Positions 63,123-64,000 of a stretch of 64,000 nt of DNA are shown in pieces. Where the stretch lies: positions 558,001 through 622,000 of the forward strand of contig NZ_AP014723.1 of assembly GCF_001548035.1 (NCBI RefSeq). Reading direction: 5' to 3'. Source of the DNA: Sulfurospirillum sp. UCH001 (GTDB lineage: Bacteria > Campylobacterota > Campylobacteria > Campylobacterales > Sulfurospirillaceae). The first letter of the stretch is position 1, and each line of letters opens with the position of its first letter. Both the position numbers and the translations under genes were made by a program. The notes below the pieces were generated by a model that did not search any database, was not told the DNA's origin, and worked only from the letters and a program-made list of their open reading frames with translations.

Positions 63123-64000
63123 TTGGAACAGACAGTAAATGTTGTAAAGAAAAAGGACTGGAAAAGCTATACAATTAAAAGTTTAGCTTTCTGGGTTGTT
63201 TTTGCGATTATCGCGGGTATTGCGTTTGGTATGTATGACCCTAAAATGGCGATTGCAACAAAACCAGGTATTGATTGGTTTATTCAAGCACTTAAATGGC
63301 TTGTAGGACCGATTATCTTCCTAACAATCATTTCAGGTATCGTAGGACTTGAGAGCTTAAAAGAAGTTGGCTCTATTGGTCTTAAAGCGTTTATTTATTT
63401 TGAAATTGTCAGTACGTTTGCTTTAGCTATTGGCGTACTTTTTGGTAACGTATTTGGTCCAGGACACGGCATGAATCTTTCTGTTGAGTCACTTGATGCA
63501 AAAAGTGTGGCAAAATTTACGACAAATACAGGTGATGTAGGCTCAATTTGGTCTATCCTTAAAGGTGCGATTCCAAGTGATCCTATTACTCCATTCCTTA
63601 ATGGTCAAACACTTCAAGTATTAACAATGGCATTGGTTTTAGCAATCTTAATTTCTGCGTTTGGTGGAAAACATAAGCCTGCGATTTTAAAGCCTCTTGA
63701 AATTGCACAAAATTTCTTCTTTAAAATTTTAACTATCTTGATGTGGTTAAGCCCAATCGCTTCATTTAGTGCTATGGCATTCTTGATCGGTAAATTTGGT
63801 ATTTCATCATTGATTAACATGGCAAGCTTACTTGCTGTTATGTTAGTTTCTGTTTTAGTATTTATCTTTGGTGTTTTAGGAATTATTTTATGGTTCTATA
63901 AAATCAATGTTTTCAAATTTATGCGCTTTATCGCTAAAGAAGTACTTATTGTATTTGCAACATCTTCAAGTGAGTCTGCTCTTGCACCACTTATGAGAAG
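63123..64000 (+). CDS. Dicarboxylate/amino acid:cation symporter (DctA-like), 3' end outside window
   Basis: A frame starting at TTG 63123 (AAAGGA at 63111-63116, six bases upstream) stays open to the window edge: 292 full codons. It encodes multiple membrane helices with LVGPIIFLTIISGIVGLES and the re-entrant serine-rich loop ATSSSESALAPLM, both features of the DAACS family (DctA, GltP). The SSSES form is closest to DctA, which imports fumarate, succinate or malate. That would fit the malate:quinone oxidoreductase in this window. Its C-terminal third is not visible. Confidence 0.88.
   Translation, partial: MEQTVNVVKKKDWKSYTIKSLAFWVVFAIIAGIAFGMYDPKMAIATKPGIDWFIQALKWLVGPIIFLTIISGIVGLESLKEVGSIGLKAFIYFEIVSTFALAIGVLFGNVFGPGHGMNLSVESLDAKSVAKFTTNTGDVGSIWSILKGAIPSDPITPFLNGQTLQVLTMALVLAILISAFGGKHKPAILKPLEIAQNFFFKILTILMWLSPIASFSAMAFLIGKFGISSLINMASLLAVMLVSVLVFIFGVLGIILWFYKINVFKFMRFIAKEVLIVFATSSSESALAPLMR

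Overview
This window looks like a chromosomal segment of a free-living member of the Campylobacterota, closest in style to Sulfurospirillum and its relatives. I infer this from three things: the low-GC, tightly packed gene order; the abundant TTG and GTG starts; and long runs of gene order that match what I remember of Campylobacter jejuni. Those runs are rplU-rpmA-obg-proB-fmt-birA-parA-parB-atp-tol-pal-slyD-fabD-mtnN and accD-rlmH-dksA-dusB, plus a nitrilase-like/murC/membrane protein/mutS2 block. Genus assignment is inference only. I see no tRNA, rRNA, CRISPR array, insertion sequence or prophage. No gap between genes exceeds about 250 bases.

Regions: (1) 1-6350 is a tightly coupled cluster with a nitrilase-like pseudo-enzyme, a compact E1/ThiF-like protein, the diaminopimelate aminotransferase DapC, MurC, a small membrane protein and MutS2. 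DapE and a RidA protein follow, so the diaminopimelate route to peptidoglycan and lysine is concentrated here. (2) 7984-13943 holds malate:quinone oxidoreductase, a methyltransferase, a GNAT protein, an S41 peptidase and a CheX-like chemotaxis protein. (3) 14024-21365 holds pyruvate kinase, ribosomal proteins L21 and L27, Obg, ProB, Fmt, BirA, ParA and ParB. (4) 21509-31837 holds the ATP synthase genes for b', b, delta, alpha, gamma, beta and epsilon (a and c are absent), followed directly by the Tol-Pal system. (5) 31948-36477 holds SlyD, a degenerate sigma-54-activator-like protein, FabD, MtnN, a TtcA-like protein and RecO. (6) 36717-46987 holds glutamate synthase, an inositol-phosphatase-family protein, AccD, RlmH, a DksA-family protein, a membrane protein and a Dus enzyme. 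(7) 46981-49459 (minus strand) is a FliN-FliO-transporter-hypothetical operon. (8) 49710-64000 is more variable: a periplasmic sulfite-oxidase-like molybdoenzyme with a monohaem cytochrome partner, ExoIII, a broken small gene, a second AEC transporter, a MarR regulator with paired palindromic operators and a cupin, a HugZ-like protein, ThiC behind a TPP riboswitch, a second CheX-like protein, an AroP/PheP-like permease, a TauE/SafE exporter, UvrA and a truncated DctA-like transporter.

No large new system such as a defence island or biosynthetic cluster is visible. The most notable signals are proteins that keep a family fold but have lost a key residue: a nitrilase homolog without its Cys, an S41 peptidase with Gly at the expected nucleophile position, a sigma-54-activator relative without GAFTGA or Walker B, a receiver domain without its Asp, and a TtcA relative lacking one cluster Cys. 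Alongside these are a CX3CH haem motif in the sulfite-oxidase partner cytochrome and an exact inverted pair of 16-bp operators around the marR gene.
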